From Austropuccinia psidii (lineage: Eukaryota > Basidiomycota > Pucciniomycetes > Pucciniales > Sphaerophragmiaceae), in assembly GCA_023105745.1 (NCBI GenBank), contig JALGQZ010000020.1:475001-539000 (forward strand): a stretch of DNA of 64,000 nt, in the 5' to 3' direction. Under the pieces are notes generated by a model. That model was not told the origin of the DNA and did no database searches. It saw only the letters and a program-made list of their open reading frames with translations. This document shows positions 43,997-57,510 of this stretch, piece by piece. The translations under genes were made by a program, and so were the position numbers. Position 1 is the first letter of the stretch, and each line of letters opens with the position of its first letter.

Positions 43997-46900
43997 ATCA
44001 CCATGAGAAAAAGGGCTGCACCTGATAGCAGGTGTTGCATTTGGAAATTAGCTTGAACCCAGAATGGAATGATCTTAGATCCCTCCTCTGAACTGGGTTG
44101 TAACCAGGATTCCAATCTTCATTGATATTCCAGGTTATTCCAAGCCACTGAAATATCAAAGAACTTTCAATATTATTATTTCTTTTATTTTATACAATAC
44201 ATATGTATTACGTTGTATGAAAAATCTTCAGAGATTTTGATTTATGAAAAAAGCTTTGCACTCTATTCTCATCTTCTTGCAGAGATTGCACACTAAGATA
44301 ATTCTACCATACATATATATTTTGAATTTATATCTTTTTATTTGTTTCTCAAAGGCGTTCATAAGTAAAATATAGTTTTCAAAATAAATGAAACATTTAT
44401 TTTACTTAATTAATTACCTATCATTATTCATAGTAATATTCATTTAAATTTTTGCTTTAAGAAGTGTCTTGGTAAAAATCCTCTTCCTAATAAAATCCTC
44501 ATCTTAAGAAGAAAAATATCTTTCCTTTCTTTCATATGATCAGTTTTCTTCAAATTTTAAAAAAAGAAAAATAAGACTCCACCAAATTTTTATTAATTGA
44601 ATTATTCATAAAGAAAGAAAGAACAAAAAATACAAAATTTCTCAATCATTTCTTAATATCTTCTTCATATTATTATTATTTCTATTTTAATTTCATTTTC
44701 CTATTGTGGATATAATTAATTAATATCATCAATCTTTCCTATGATTAAATCTCATATCTCTCTTTTTTAAATAGTAGGAACGTTGTAATTTAATTTCTTT
44801 TAATTTCTTTTTATTGGGACAAGAATTAGTGAGGTCTATTAAGTGAATCCTGCAACTACAAAAGTATCCCGAACTTTTATTAATATAAAGCTTTAAGGAT
44901 AAAAGGGGTAAATATTCAAAAAATGTTAATCATTTTGAATATGAAGGGAACTACAGTAGCAGGTGTTACAGGGCTGCTATTGTAATCCTCAGTATAAAAT
45001 GATACAATGAAAATATATACAAATATCAAAATTCAAAAATTTGTAAAAACTAAACAGAACTCAGAAACCCCCCCCCCCAAAAAAAAACACCAAAATATAG
45101 AAAAAATGATATTTACACTCACATTACCTTCATAAAAAGTTGATAATAAAGCTGAAAAAGTTGTCTACAATAAATAAAACAAATTCTTTAAATTAGAAAA
45201 GTAAGAGTTCTTCTAGCCATTTTATTTGAAAACAGATGAAAAAATAATTCAAATTCTAGTTATAGAAAAATAAAGCTCATTTTCATAATTCATTTTTATC
45301 ATTCATTTTTTGAGGTCAATAAATCCTCTGACATTAATTTTTTGAGATAAAACTCTTTCAATTCTTTTTTTTTGGTTTTTTTGTTTCAAATGTGTGTTTT
45401 GAAAAATAAAGAAAGGAAATATTCAATTCAGAAAAAAAAACATGGTGGAAGGAATGATAGGTTATTTATAAATTGATATTCCTAATTATCATCTTAAATG
45501 GAAACTTAAATATCAGGTTGTATTTTAAAAGATGAGGACCAAGTCATTGCATCTCTGAGAAATAGCTGAATCTAATTCTAATAGTATTAAGACAAATAGT
45601 ATTCTAAAAGCTTTATCACACTTTGATTCTTTTGAAGTCAATTCAAACCTCAAACTAAGAGCTTTATGATAATTCTTCAAAGCTTACAGCCAATGTTATG
45701 ATTTATTCTCATTTTTTTGCAAATTTTTATTTTATTTTCCTTCACACAAGCTGATGATCAATAAATTGAATGGATAATAATTTAATCTTACAAAAAATCA
45801 TTTCCCTTGTGAGCTTGAATATATGTTATGTGGAAAGATTAACAAAGTACCATAAAAAACTGATCAAAATTTGAGTAAGTACCTTGTGAAATTCTCAATA
45901 ATTACATAGATATATTTGAAAGTTAATTGTGACAATGTTCTTAAGCTGGCTGGATATGGCTCTGAATCAATATTTTAATCACTTCAATATTCCTTCTAAA
46001 TAATTTCAAGCTTATTTTGGTAGTTCCTCACTTGAGATAAATCAATTGACTTATTTTTATAATCTATCAATTAAAATAAATACCAAAAAACAAAGCAAGG
46101 AAAACTATTTTTTATCTTTTGAGAATATGAAAAAAAGATATCAATATTTAAGTCTACTGACTAAAATTTAAAAATTACTTATGAGTACAGCTTTACTAAT
46201 CTTTTTAGGTTCCAAGGACTTATCATCATAAATTCATTGTAATAGAACTCCACAATTCTTGATTAATAATATCAAGGAAATGAATTTAGTAAAATAAAAG
46301 ATTTATCCCAATAATTTTGTTTTGAATTAACATTGAGCTCAACTATTCAAAACAATTAGGTCATTTTTTTACTTATCCAAAAATAAGTATTTTTCAACTA
46401 TTCCCAATTTCTATCCAATATTTATATTGTATTTGATATAATTTTTGAACAAATTTTACAGAGACTTTTTTCATAAGCTTAGGAGAAATTCAATTTAGAG
46501 AACTTAAAAAATTTATTCCTCAAGTTCTTCATTAATTTAAGTTTTTTTACTGTTGCAAATTGGATAATTTAAAGAATTACTCTGAAATAATTAGGTCTAA
46601 AAGCCATTAAATAGACCAAAATATATATTTCTCAACAAATGGAGAGTTCTCAATGAATTCCAATTATTCAAAAATTTACTAAGTCTGAAGAAGAAAAAAA
46701 AGGAAATGAAATTCCTATTAAATATAAAAAATACAATTCAAAGATAAGCAAAATAGAAAATGAGTTTTATGACATATTTTAAATCTGAAGATGCTTAAAA
46801 TTGAGCTTAAAAATATAAATAAATGGATTTTAACTTAGCTTAAATATGGCACTTATAATTGCATTGGATTAATATGAATTATATGAATATTAGGGATTGG

Positions 46901-48002
46901 AGCTATATCATACCTCTTGATATATCTTCTCCCCTGAATTTTTTAAAATGATAGCCAAGAAATCAACATTTTTAAAGCTATTATATTTGGTTTTGAAATA
47001 TTGAAATAAAAAATAAATCAAGATTATTAGTTATAAAAAGTTTATTATAAATCAGAGATATAGCAACTGATAAATAAATTTTTATTCGCAAAAACATGAT
47101 ATTGTACATAAATCTATAAAAGCTTATTTTTAAAGGAAAATTAGACTAACTATGCTAGGTGTATTCCATGGCTCTTTTCTGAAAGAAAGAATTTTCCTCA
47201 TTCTACACCCTGGGATGGAATAATACAAACCATTTCCAATTGTAAAATTAGGGAAGGATATTATGCTCACATTATTCACACACTCTGGATATAAGTGAAC
47301 AATATTTCTCTATAGAGTTTTGTAGGCTAAAATACTGAAAATATCTACCAAATTTGTACTATATTTTTCAAATCTCTCCTTTAAATATAGCTTGTTTGAT
47401 TAAGATTGAGGTTCTTTTTAAAATTTTAAATAAGTAATTTAAAAATAAGAAGAGAATGGAAGTAGGTTTATTATGTTCCACTCAATATATAGTTTTATAA
47501 AAGATGGAAATTTCATTTGAGTGTTTCTCTTTAATAATAGCTATATTTTCAGAATATATTCAATTATTTGATACTTTTTATCATTAATTGAAGATCTCAA
47601 AATACAGAGCTTAAAGTTTTAATATTCTTTTGCTATGTTTTTCTGTAACTGAGTTGATTAAGCTTTAATATTTATGTAAATTTCTATAAGCCAGACCATA
47701 AAGGTTGAATTTCTCTTTTAATCTAATTATATAAATAACAAAAAAAAATAAATAGGGAACTACAGTAAGCCTTTAAAATGGGTTTTTGAGCCAATGAGCT
47801 TTGGGAAGCCCAACCAAAAAATAATATTCATGGAGATCACTTAAAGATTTGTGACTTGCATATGTGGCTTGAAAGTCTTCCAAAACTTCCATTTTGGAAT
47901 TCGAATTCTGTCCTAGCTCCCACATATATCCAATTCATCTCCCATTTCAAATTCCAAATGCAACACCTGCTGTCAGGTGTAGCCACTCTGCTCATGGTGA
48001 AT
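43997..48002. mobile_element. Candidate non-coding TIR element, about 4 kb
   Basis: The left end ATCACCATGAGAAAAAGGGC and the reverse complement of the right end ATTCACCATGAGCAGAGTGGC face each other. Each is followed by the palindrome ACACCTG(A/C)N(A/T)GCAGGTGT and TTGCATTTGG, so the terminal inverted similarity spans about 50 bp. The interior is AT-rich without any open frame of note. A second hairpin (TTACAGTAG type) lies near 44945-44985. It may be a large non-autonomous DNA transposon. I see no transposase and no clear target duplication. The class is uncertain. Confidence 0.5.
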
Positions 48003-50515
48003 ACATAATTTGTCATTAATTGCTTAAAATCTTTTTGATATCATTATTATTTTGATTGTAATTTAATTTTCCTATTGCTTTTATCATTAATGAATCTCAT
48101 CAATATTTTCTATGAGTAAATCTCATATCTCTCTTTTTGATACAGTCAAAATCTCTTCATTTTATTCTTTTGAATTTCTTTTCATTGAAAAAAGAATTGG
48201 TGGGGTCTATTAAGTGAATCCTGTTACTGGAACAACATTCAGAATTTTTATGGATATTAAAATCAAAGGATAAAAGGGATAAAAATTCAAAAAAAATTAA
48301 TCATTTTGAATATAGATGGAATTACAGTAGCAGGTGTTACAGGGCTTCTACTGTAACCCTCAGTATAAAGGTATAAAATTAAAAAATATAAAAATCTCAA
48401 GATTCAAAAATTTTCAAAAACTCAAAAGAACTCAGAAAGCCCCAAAAACAAATACTAAAAAACACAAAAAAATTATATCATCAAATAACAAAACCTTCAT
48501 AAAAAATTGATAATAAATTTAAAAAATTGAACTACAATAAATAAAACAAATCCATTACATTAGAAAAATAAGAGTTCTTCTAGTCATTTTATTTGAAAAC
48601 AGATGACAAAATAGTTCCAATTTTAGTTATAGAAAAATAAAGCTCATTCATGATAGTTCTTTTTTATCATTGATTTTTTGAGGTAAATTTATCCTCTTAA
48701 ATTAGTTTTTCAAGATGAAACTATTTTAATTCTTTCTTTGGTTTTTTTGGTTTTAAATATGTGTTTTGAAAAATAAAGAACAGAAATATTCAATTCAGAA
48801 CAAAAATATAGTGTAAGGAATGATAGGATATTTCTAAATTCAATGTCCTAATTATTATCGTAATTTGAAATTTCAATATCATGTTGTACTTTAAGAGATG
48901 AGGAAAAAGTTATTGCCTCTTTTAAAGATATCTAAATATACTTCTCATAGTATTAAGCCAAATATTATTCCAAAGACTTTATCATACTGTAATTTTGTTT
49001 GAATCAGGTCAAGCCTCAAATTTTCAGCTTTATGATAGTTATTCAAATATTAAAACCAATTTTATTATTCTTTTAAAAAATTTTATTGTAGTTTCCTTCA
49101 CACAAGCTGATTATTAATCAATTATATGGATGATAAATGAAGTGTATGAAAAATAATTTTCCTAAAATACATTTCATTAGCTAGAAATATATCAAGCCTG
49201 CATAAGAAAAAAGCAAAGGAAACTTGTATGAAATATAAAAAATATAATTCAAAGATAAGCAAAATCGAAAATGAGACTTATGACATATTTTAGAGTAAAG
49301 AATTCTTAAAATTAAGCTTAAAAATATCAATAAATGGATTTTAGCTTCACTTTAATCTTGAACATATAATTAAATTGTATCAATATTAATTATATGAATA
49401 TTAGCTATTGGAGCTATATCATATCTCTTTATATAGCTTCTCCCCTGAATCTTTGAAAATGATAGCTCAAAAAATCAACAATTGTTGAAAATATTATATT
49501 TGGTTTTTAAATATTGAAATATGAAATAAATGGAGATTATGAGTTCTGAAAATTACATTTTTAATCAAAGATATAACAACTTATAAATAAATTTTTATTA
49601 TAAAAAGCATTCTATTTTACATCAGTTTATCAAATTTCATGTTTAAATGAAAATTAAACTAACTATGCAATGTTTATTCCATGGCTCTTTTCTGAAAGCA
49701 AGAATTCTCCTCAATTTACACCCTGGTATGGAATCATACAAATATTTCCCAATAATAAAATTAGAGAAAGATATTGTTGTCAAAAACTTCACATACACTT
49801 CTTAGAAGTGAAAAAGATCCCTCTACAGAGTTTTTTAGGCTAAAATACTGACAATATCTCCTAAATTTGTACTATATCTTTCAAAGCCCCCCTTGAAATA
49901 TAATTTGTGTCATCATGATTGAGGTTCTTTTTTTTAATTTGAAATAAGTACTTTGACCACAAGAAGAGAATGGAAATATGTGTATTATGTTCCACTCAAT
50001 TTATCATTTTAGAAGAGATGGAAATTTAATTTCAGCATTTCTCTTTAGTAATAGCTATATTATATTAATATTTTCAAGTACTTGAGACTTTTTATCATTA
50101 ATTGTAGATCTCAAAATACAGTGGTCCCAGTGTTAAGATTCTTTTGCTATGTTTTTCTGTAACTGAGTGGATTAAGCTTTCATATTTATGTAGATTTCTA
50201 TAAGAAATAACATAAAGGTTAAATTTCTTTGTTACTTGAATTATAGCAATAATTAGAAAAATAGATAGGGAATTACAGTAAGCCTTTAACATATGTTTTT
50301 GACCCAATGAGCTTTTAGCAGCCTGACCAAGCAATACTACTCCGGAAAATCAATGAAATATTTGTGGCTTGCATATTTGGCTTGAAGGTCTTCTGAAGCT
50401 TCAATTTTTAAATTCAATCTCTGTCCTAGCTCCCACATGTATGTAGTTTATCTTCCATGTCAAACTCCAAATGCAACACCTTCTGTTGGGTTTAGCCTGC
50501 TTTCTCATGGTGCAT
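48003..50515. repeat. Second direct copy of the interior and right end of the 4-kb unit
   Basis: It is collinear with about 44590-48002. Shared blocks include 'gtctattaagtgaatcctg', 'acagtagcaggtgttacagggc', 'aaataagagttcttctag', 'ccttcacacaagctga', 'ggagctatatcata' and 'acagtaagcctttaa'. An internal segment corresponding to about 45800-46680 is missing. It ends with a decayed version of the same palindrome and TCTCATGGTGCAT. The frame at 50098-50334 (minus) is not supported as a gene. Confidence 0.65.
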
Positions 50516-52520
50516 GTTACATATACACTGAGATTAGTGTTATTAATGTTTGTGGAACTTAAACTTACAGCATTCTTACATACATTTTTGGTTCACCCAT
50601 AGTAGATATCAGTCTTGAAGCCTAAATTACTATTTTTGATGTGAAAATAACTAAGGGGGACAAAAGACATCAAAGAGAGCCGGGGAACCTAAGTTCTGAG
50701 GCCTCTGAGCATGGATAGCTCTAAATCTTGGATCCATGGCTGATTATGGCCCAATAAGTATACTAAAACCCTGTGAGAACTTGGTTACCAATTTAAAGTC
50801 CCATTAAATCGTAAGAAAATAACAAATAAGCTGCTATTTTGACATGAAAAGGAGGTAAAGAGAAGCTCTTACTCCTGTAACCATGTCAGCTTATACATTT
50901 TGACCATTGATAGACCTTGAAAGAATGATTAAAACCTTTTTTTGTACTAGTATCCATGAATTTACCTAATGGAAACCAGCTATTACTGTGCTATTTGCAA
51001 TTCTATGTAGAAATAAGGTAAAAACTTTAAAAATTTATTAAAAATACAATTATTAATGAATCTTTCTTAAACCTTATAGACCAATTAATAAGAGTGTTAT
51101 CAATAAATAAACCAAAAAGAAATACAGTTTCATCATTAAAACTAAAGGTTTTACTTACAGTCCATTTTTGATGATTCCATGTTAAACACTGAATATTCAA
51201 AAATTCACAGAAAATACAACCTGTGATTTAATTTCCAATAACATTGATAGCTTTTATAAATTTACTTTTATTTTTTAATAAAAGAATATTTACGGTTTTT
51301 AATCCTTTCTTTCTTAGCTATAAATGTGTTTATGGTCACGTAAACTGACTTAATTAAGTAATTATGATAATTTTATGTGAAAACAGATGATGCAATCAAT
51401 ACTCAAAAGAGGATAGTTGTTTTCTCACTAACTGGTATGTAATTCTCTCTATGGCATGTTGCTTTGAGCTGTTATTGAATTAAAAGAGGCTTTTTCTTGC
51501 TGTTTTTTCCAAATCATCTTATTATCAACTTATATCTTGAGTACCAGCAAGTATTAGTTAATTCTTTTCTATAGTGTTTCAAATATTTTAGAATGAATCA
51601 GAAAGACATTAAAGCATATAAATGAACTATTTCCAATTTTCTTTAACTATGAATTGTTTTATCACTTCTATATATCAAATTTTTATCCTTTAAAATCCAC
51701 AAGTAATCCATAAAATCGCTCTACCAATTTTTTACAAAGTATTATTGGAGTATTGGTGAGTTTCTTTACTTAATTCTTAAATGTTTTTTTCTAGTAATAT
51801 TTTTCTTCAAGAATTATAATTATAATTATTCTTGCAAAAGATAGTTATACACTAGAATAATTTTATTATTAAATACTTCTTGTAATTGATTCTAGTAGAA
51901 AATTACTTCTTACTGTTATAATCACTCATAATGTATAAAATCTCAAGGAAATAATTGAGTAATTAATTATTTAATTGTGGCTATAATAAGTTCATCTATT
52001 ATATTTCATGAGATCTGTCATAGTACTTTTGATTAATAGTGATATTATCAGCTGTTTCATAGACACATCTTACATTTGGGGGCGTGGATGTGTTTTTTGA
52101 ACATTGTACCCTTGATTGTTATATTTTTAAGCTCTAAAATATATTAGTTTAATAATTTTTTTCTATTTTTTGGAATTTTCTTTAAAATCTTTTTCATTGA
52201 GGAATCTGGTTTAATTTTATACTGTTTTTAGACATGTATTTTTCACATCCAAAAGCTTATAAAATTATTCTTTGAGTTATTCTGAATTAATTTTAAATAA
52301 AAATCTTAAAATTTTGATTTTTTTTTCTTCAAAAAGAATATTTTTTTAATATTGAAGAATAAAAACTAATAAAAAATCTTGAAAATATTTTAAAAGTATA
52401 AGAAATGATATTTCTCTCTAGTGTCTTTAATCAAATACATTGCAGCTGGTAATAATCTCAGTAAGAGATATACTACCAGTCCATAATCTGAAGATATTAT
52501 TGAAGTGCAAGTTACTAAAA
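50516..52520. other. AT-rich interval, no gene or known repeat recognised
   Basis: About 2 kb with no long open frame on either strand and no similarity to other parts of the window that I could find. Confidence 0.45.
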
Positions 52521-52529
52521 GAGGAACTT

Positions 52530-53384
52530 TATTCAAAGCATGAATAGCCAAACAACCACCAAAAGGTGTGTTTTTCTGTCTTTACCTTTCCTTTTTCTCT
52601 TAAATGGACGTGAAAATGGTGCATATCAGAAATGGAAGAAACTATTCAGTCCAACCAGATGGATATGGACAAGGAAAAGGCAAGACCAAATCCAGATCTG
52701 GTAAGTCTTCCTCAAGAAAGACATGTCTGGAGGATTCCTTAGTTTCCGCCCATTCCCCAAGTTCTTTATCCACAAACCTTGATGTGAACTCTAAGCCTGA
52801 ACTGATTTAAGGTAATATTTTAATATCTGAACCATTTCCAAGTGGCAGACATATAAATATATCAGTCCCAGTACAGAAACCAGTACAGAGAAGCCAAGGA
52901 AGAGAAATGGGAAATATGCCCAAGCCTTTGGAAGGGGCTATGAGCTCCTACTTACACATCAAGGGCTCTCTGGGTCAGGAGAAGACCATAGAGCTCTGAA
53001 GAGGATGGAGCCCATTGTCTTGCAAAGACAAGGTCAAAAATATAAAGAATTTGTTAAAGAACCAAATTCTTTTATCTGTAGACCAGAAGAAGGAGTTTGA
53101 AATGACCCCAGCTTTGGAGAAAGAAGTCCCAGTGGTGTCAACCAGCTCCAGAAGTATCCAAAGACAAGCCCGAAAGACCTCAGAAGAAACAGAGAGGTCC
53201 CATGAACAATCAAGGCAACGGCAAAGCCAAAGCCAATTGGCATAGACCTTACTCACAAGGGTACAGGATCCCCAAATTGGATCCTTCATCCATGGAAAGT
53301 GTTTTTAATATGGCCAGAACCCTTATGGAATTCACTTCCAAAGAGAAGGAAAGGATTACAAGGACTTTTCCATGCAAAAGCTGC
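52530..53384 (+). pseudogene. Gag remnant of a further gypsy family (D), plus strand
   Basis: The frame 52604-52807 reads SVQPDGYGQGKGKTKSRSGK and SLVSAHSPSSLSTN. After several breaks, 52970-53090 reads GSGEDHRALKRMEPIVLQRQ, then SFICRPEEGV. The segment 53202-53390 reads KANWHRPYSQGYRIPKLD and MESVFNMARTLMEF. That last block is shared with C1 (MDNVFNMARTLMEF) and C2 (MENVFNMARNLIEF), so it belongs to the same superfamily. In 53040-53250 two overlapping frames both look protein-like. I remember this protein as abundant in Austropuccinia psidii annotations, unverified. It is cut at about 53385, where a C2 LTR fragment in the opposite orientation begins. Confidence 0.7.
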
Positions 53385-54301
53385 AGCTTTGATCATTAGT
53401 ACTTGTAAGTTATACACGCTACAGCAATTCAGAGGGTTAATTCTAATAGATTTTCATTTCATTATTAAGATTCCAAGATAATTACATTACATCATCAAAT
53501 ATCTATTTTTGATGATTTTTCTTGTAACTCATCTTTTCTGTCAAAATTTACCATTTTAAACTTCAAACCATGATTTCAAGGGGTTATACCTTGAATATAA
53601 TGATAAAAACACATCATTATTCACGTATGAGCAATTATAATCTGAATAGCCACTTTGTTTTAAGTTTGGATCACTTTTAAAACAAAGTTGTCAACAGCTC
53701 TAGCAATTTTGTTCAATAAAGCCTTACAAGTTATAACCTTGCTTATATCTTGTCAAATGAAGTTTATATCTGTATCCTTAAAGTAATTATGTGGTAAATT
53801 TCTTTTTGGTTCAACTTGCTAGTATGTATATTTCAACAGATATGAGCTAAAAACCATGAATATATGTGCTGATCCTAAAAGTGCATATATTCAGGTTATT
53901 TGCTTGAGTATTGACTTTACAGATATGACATAAAAATCTTATATGGGTAGTGTTTCATGGGGAATCTAATGGTGCAATTTCTTTCACATTTTGATTTATT
54001 TTTTTCTGATATAATCAAGAATTTATGCTTTTTTATGGCATTTTTACTTCTTTGTCAGTAAGTATTGTATTTACAGATATGACATAAAAATGTCATATGT
54101 GTATTTTACCATTTTAAATCTAATGGTGCAATTTATCTCACATGCTTAATCACTAGATTCAGATGTAATCAAGAGCTTATACCTTTGTATGGCATTTCTA
54201 TTTATTTTAAGATAATAATTTTAATTCTTATTATTAGAATAAATATTGTAAAGTTGTTTTGTGAAGTTTTTGGATATTTGGTCATATCCCAAAGGCTCAC
54301 A
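53385..54301 (-). repeat. C2 3' LTR, outer half missing
   Basis: It is collinear with about 61925-62830 of the 5' LTR, from 'tttgatcatta' to 'ggatatttggtcatatcccaaaggctcaca'. About 1 kb corresponding to 60888-61925 is absent at the junction with fragment D. Confidence 0.82.
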
Positions 54302-57300
54302 TTCCCTACCACCAAAAAATATTGTACCACGATCTGATATAGTTAGCTAGGGTATGATCCACTGTCCTACCTCCTCACTAGACCTTATTAGTCTTGAAGC
54401 TCAATAATGCTTAACGTTTTTATCCTTTAGGTCTTCTTTCATTTATGAACCTTTTTAGTAGCTTATCAGAATTATTGATATCTTTCTCAAGTAGCCATTC
54501 AGCTTCTTGAGTTGGTTTTCTGTACCTTACAAGGTATTCTCTTTCTTTTTTGTTTCTTGTCCTTCTTTATTCAAGGACTTTTGCAATTTTCTTTTCATCT
54601 ACATCTTTTTGAGGGGGAATTTCAAGTGGTGGTTGTTTTTTTAAGGGAAATAACTCTTTATAAATTAAGCTGCAAATTCTTTTTCAGACTTACAGGGAAA
54701 GTTGGGTGTTTATTCATTAGTTCACCTGTGATTTCTTGTTGCACAGAATCAGGGTAATGTAGTTCTTTTATCATAAAGGGTCCTGCAAAGGAATCTTTCA
54801 ATTTCTTTGGGCCTTCAATGCTATTGAAGCTTAGAGTTGATACTAATACCAAGTCTCCTACTTTAAATTCAGGTGGCTTATGACTTTTGTCCCATCACTC
54901 TTTTTCATATTTGGAAGAATCTTGCATACATCTGTTGGCATTATGTCTTGCTTTTCCAAGCATTATTTTGAAACTGCTTGCTGTTGGGTGTATATCCACT
55001 AAGTACTTTTTTGAGATTATCATAAGGAATTCTTGGATTAAACATTTTTCTAACATTCCAGGTGTTTTTCCAGTTGAATAATTGATTCATTTCTTATATG
55101 ACGGTTCAAGAGCTGGTATTAAGGTGCACCAATCATGGGTAAAACCATCAGAGTCTTTGAATTCTAGGCTATAAGAATGGAATGTTATTATCATGTATTC
55201 TAAATTTTGTATCATTATTTCTTCTAAACCATCAGTTTGAGGGTGATACTATGTTGAGAATGATAACTTTGTTCCAAACAAGTTATGGAGATTTTTACAT
55301 AATTCTGAAGTCAATTTTGGATCTCTATCACTTATGAGGTTTTGGAATAAGCCTGTGTGACTGATGACTCTATTCCATATCATTATGGCCATGTCAATAG
55401 CTGTGTCATCTTGAGGAAATGGTAAGAACATGGGGGGTTTTCTGTACCTTTCAACCAATACTAATCATGCATTAAACCTCCTGTCTCCTCCTGGAGGTAA
55501 GGCTGTTAACCAATCCATATGAACTTTTTCCCATGGAGATTTTGATTCTTAGCTTTGGATCAACATTCCAAATTTCTTGCCTGTAGCTCTGTTTTTTGAA
55601 ATATTTCACAGGTTTGGCAATATTCTGAAACATCTTTTCTCCAATTTGGCCACCAAGAGAAAGTTCTCACTCTCTCTAGTGTCCTATCCTCTGAGAGATT
55701 TCCAGATACAAAACTATCATGGCATTCATGTATTATAGTTTTTATAATAGTTCTATCTGTCAATTCCATAACACATGTGTGTTCAATCCTATGATAAATA
55801 ATTCCATCAAGGAGGTGGAATATTCCTTCATCATATGCTTTTTTCCATATCTCATCTAGTTTGGAAGATAGTGATGGGTCTTTGCAATCTTTCATTATTA
55901 GTTGGAATAATATAAAGAATTTTTGTTCATCTTGTAGCTTTCCTTAGCTTTATTCAAGAATTCTGTGCCAATATCTGTAACACATATGCCTTCTATATGA
56001 TTTTCTGCTTGTGGTACCCATGCTGGGTTTTAAGGAGTATTTTCTAAAGCCCATCTGCTAAGACCATCGCTATTTTGGGCAATATTTCCAGATTTATGAG
56101 CTATGGTCATATTCGCTCTATATTCTTGGATATTAATCTGCCATCTTAGCATATGTCTATTTTGTGTCTTCATGTTCAATAAAGATTTCACAGCATTACA
56201 GTCTGTGATTAAATCAAACACTGTTCCATCCAAATGGTAGGGCAATATTTCTAGAGCCCACACTAAGCAAAGGCATTCCATTTGGTTTGCTCCATCTCTT
56301 GCTTATTTTTTCTTGATTTGTCTTGAAATTAAGCAAATTGGTTGTTCAACAGGTTTATCATTGGTAATTTGTGTCTGGTGTAGTGCAGCACCTAGTCCTT
56401 CTCCACAAGCATTGATTTACAGCTTTAAAGGTAGTTTCCAATCTGGAATTAGAAGAAATGGGGCAATTGGGAGGGATTTTTTAAGTTCCTCATACTCTTT
56501 AACCATTTCTTCAGTCATTTTATAAACTGTTTGTTTGTCACAGATCTTATACAAGGATTGGATAATTCTTAAAAAGTCCTTTATATGCTGTCTGTAATCA
56601 CCAGCAAATACTAGAAATTATTGAGTTTCTTTTTTGGTTTGGGGAATTGGTTTCAGTAGTACTTCTTCTACTTTCTTTTTTTCTATTCCCAAACTCAGGC
56701 CAGATACAACATCTCCCAGTGCTTTTGGTCCACTATATACAAAATGACATTTTTTCAAGGGAATCTTCATATTTACTTCCACTATCTTTTGCAATACTCT
56801 TCCTAGTCTTTTTGATTTATTTTCCCAGGTTTATGAGCAAACTATGATATCATCAATGTAAATAATTAAACATCCTTCTTACAATTCTTCAGGAAATATG
56901 GTATTACTCATTATTTGATAGTTTGAACATGTATTTTTTAAACCAAATGGCATACTGAAATATTTATATATTCCACAGTGGACTATTATCCTCAGTAGTT
57001 TCTTGGCATTTTCTGTTAAGACATTTTGGTGAAAACACTTTAAAGCATCCATGGCTTTAATGAACCTTGCCTGTGACAATTGTGTTAATGTCTCATGGAT
57101 TCTGGGTATTGGCTATCCTTCAGGGACAGTATTGGTATTTAAAGCTCTAAGGTCCCCTACTGTCCTTTATTCACCATTTTTCCAGCTAAAATGACAGGTG
57201 TAGTCACTTCCACTTTTTCATTATTCCCTACTCTCCTTAATACTCCAAGGTCCATTAATTCCTTAATGTGTACCTCTAAATCTTCTCTAGCTCTTGGGCT

Positions 57301-57480
57301 TGCTGGGTAATGTGGGCTTCTTAACAGGGGTGGATAAGGCTTTTCCACATTAAGAATAATATCTACCTCTGGTCCAATGATGGCACCTGGTGGTTCCTTG
57401 TCAGTTTCAAAGGCACTTTTGTATTTAAATAAGAGATCAATCAATCTTTCTTTCATTTTTTCTGTTAATTCTTGATTCAA
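54302..57480 (-). pseudogene. C2 pol remnant: reverse transcriptase to chromodomain
   Basis: On the minus strand, from right to left. 57480-57157 leads into reverse transcriptase (KPYPPLLRSPHYPASP). 57079-56879 has FIKAMDALKCFHQN and MPFGLKN. 56281-56030 has RNase H ([34 protein letters not shown]). 55895-55560 has the zinc-binding region. 55458-55249 has the integrase second Asp (SDRDPKLTSE). 54852-54658 has the integrase tail (LVSTLSFNSIEGPKKLKDSF). 54590-54420 has the chromodomain-like end. The polypurine tract is at 54302-54314. Stops and frameshifts lie between every piece. Confidence 0.85.
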
Positions 57481-57510
57481 TTCTGCCTCTATAAGCTGTT
57501 CACTTATTCA

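Noticed and set aside
42876..44000. CRISPR-like repeated palindromes
   Set aside because: The palindromes are hundreds of bases apart, the intervening sequence is itself repeated, and the context is eukaryotic.
45068..45088. C-run followed by A-run as a possible poly(A) tail of a retrogene
   Set aside because: It is a short homopolymer pair with no upstream coding relic and no target duplication.
47960..48002. Helitron 3' end, suggested by the terminal palindrome
   Set aside because: There is no CTRR terminus a fixed distance after the hairpin, and the opposite end carries the inverted copy of the same motif, which Helitrons do not show.
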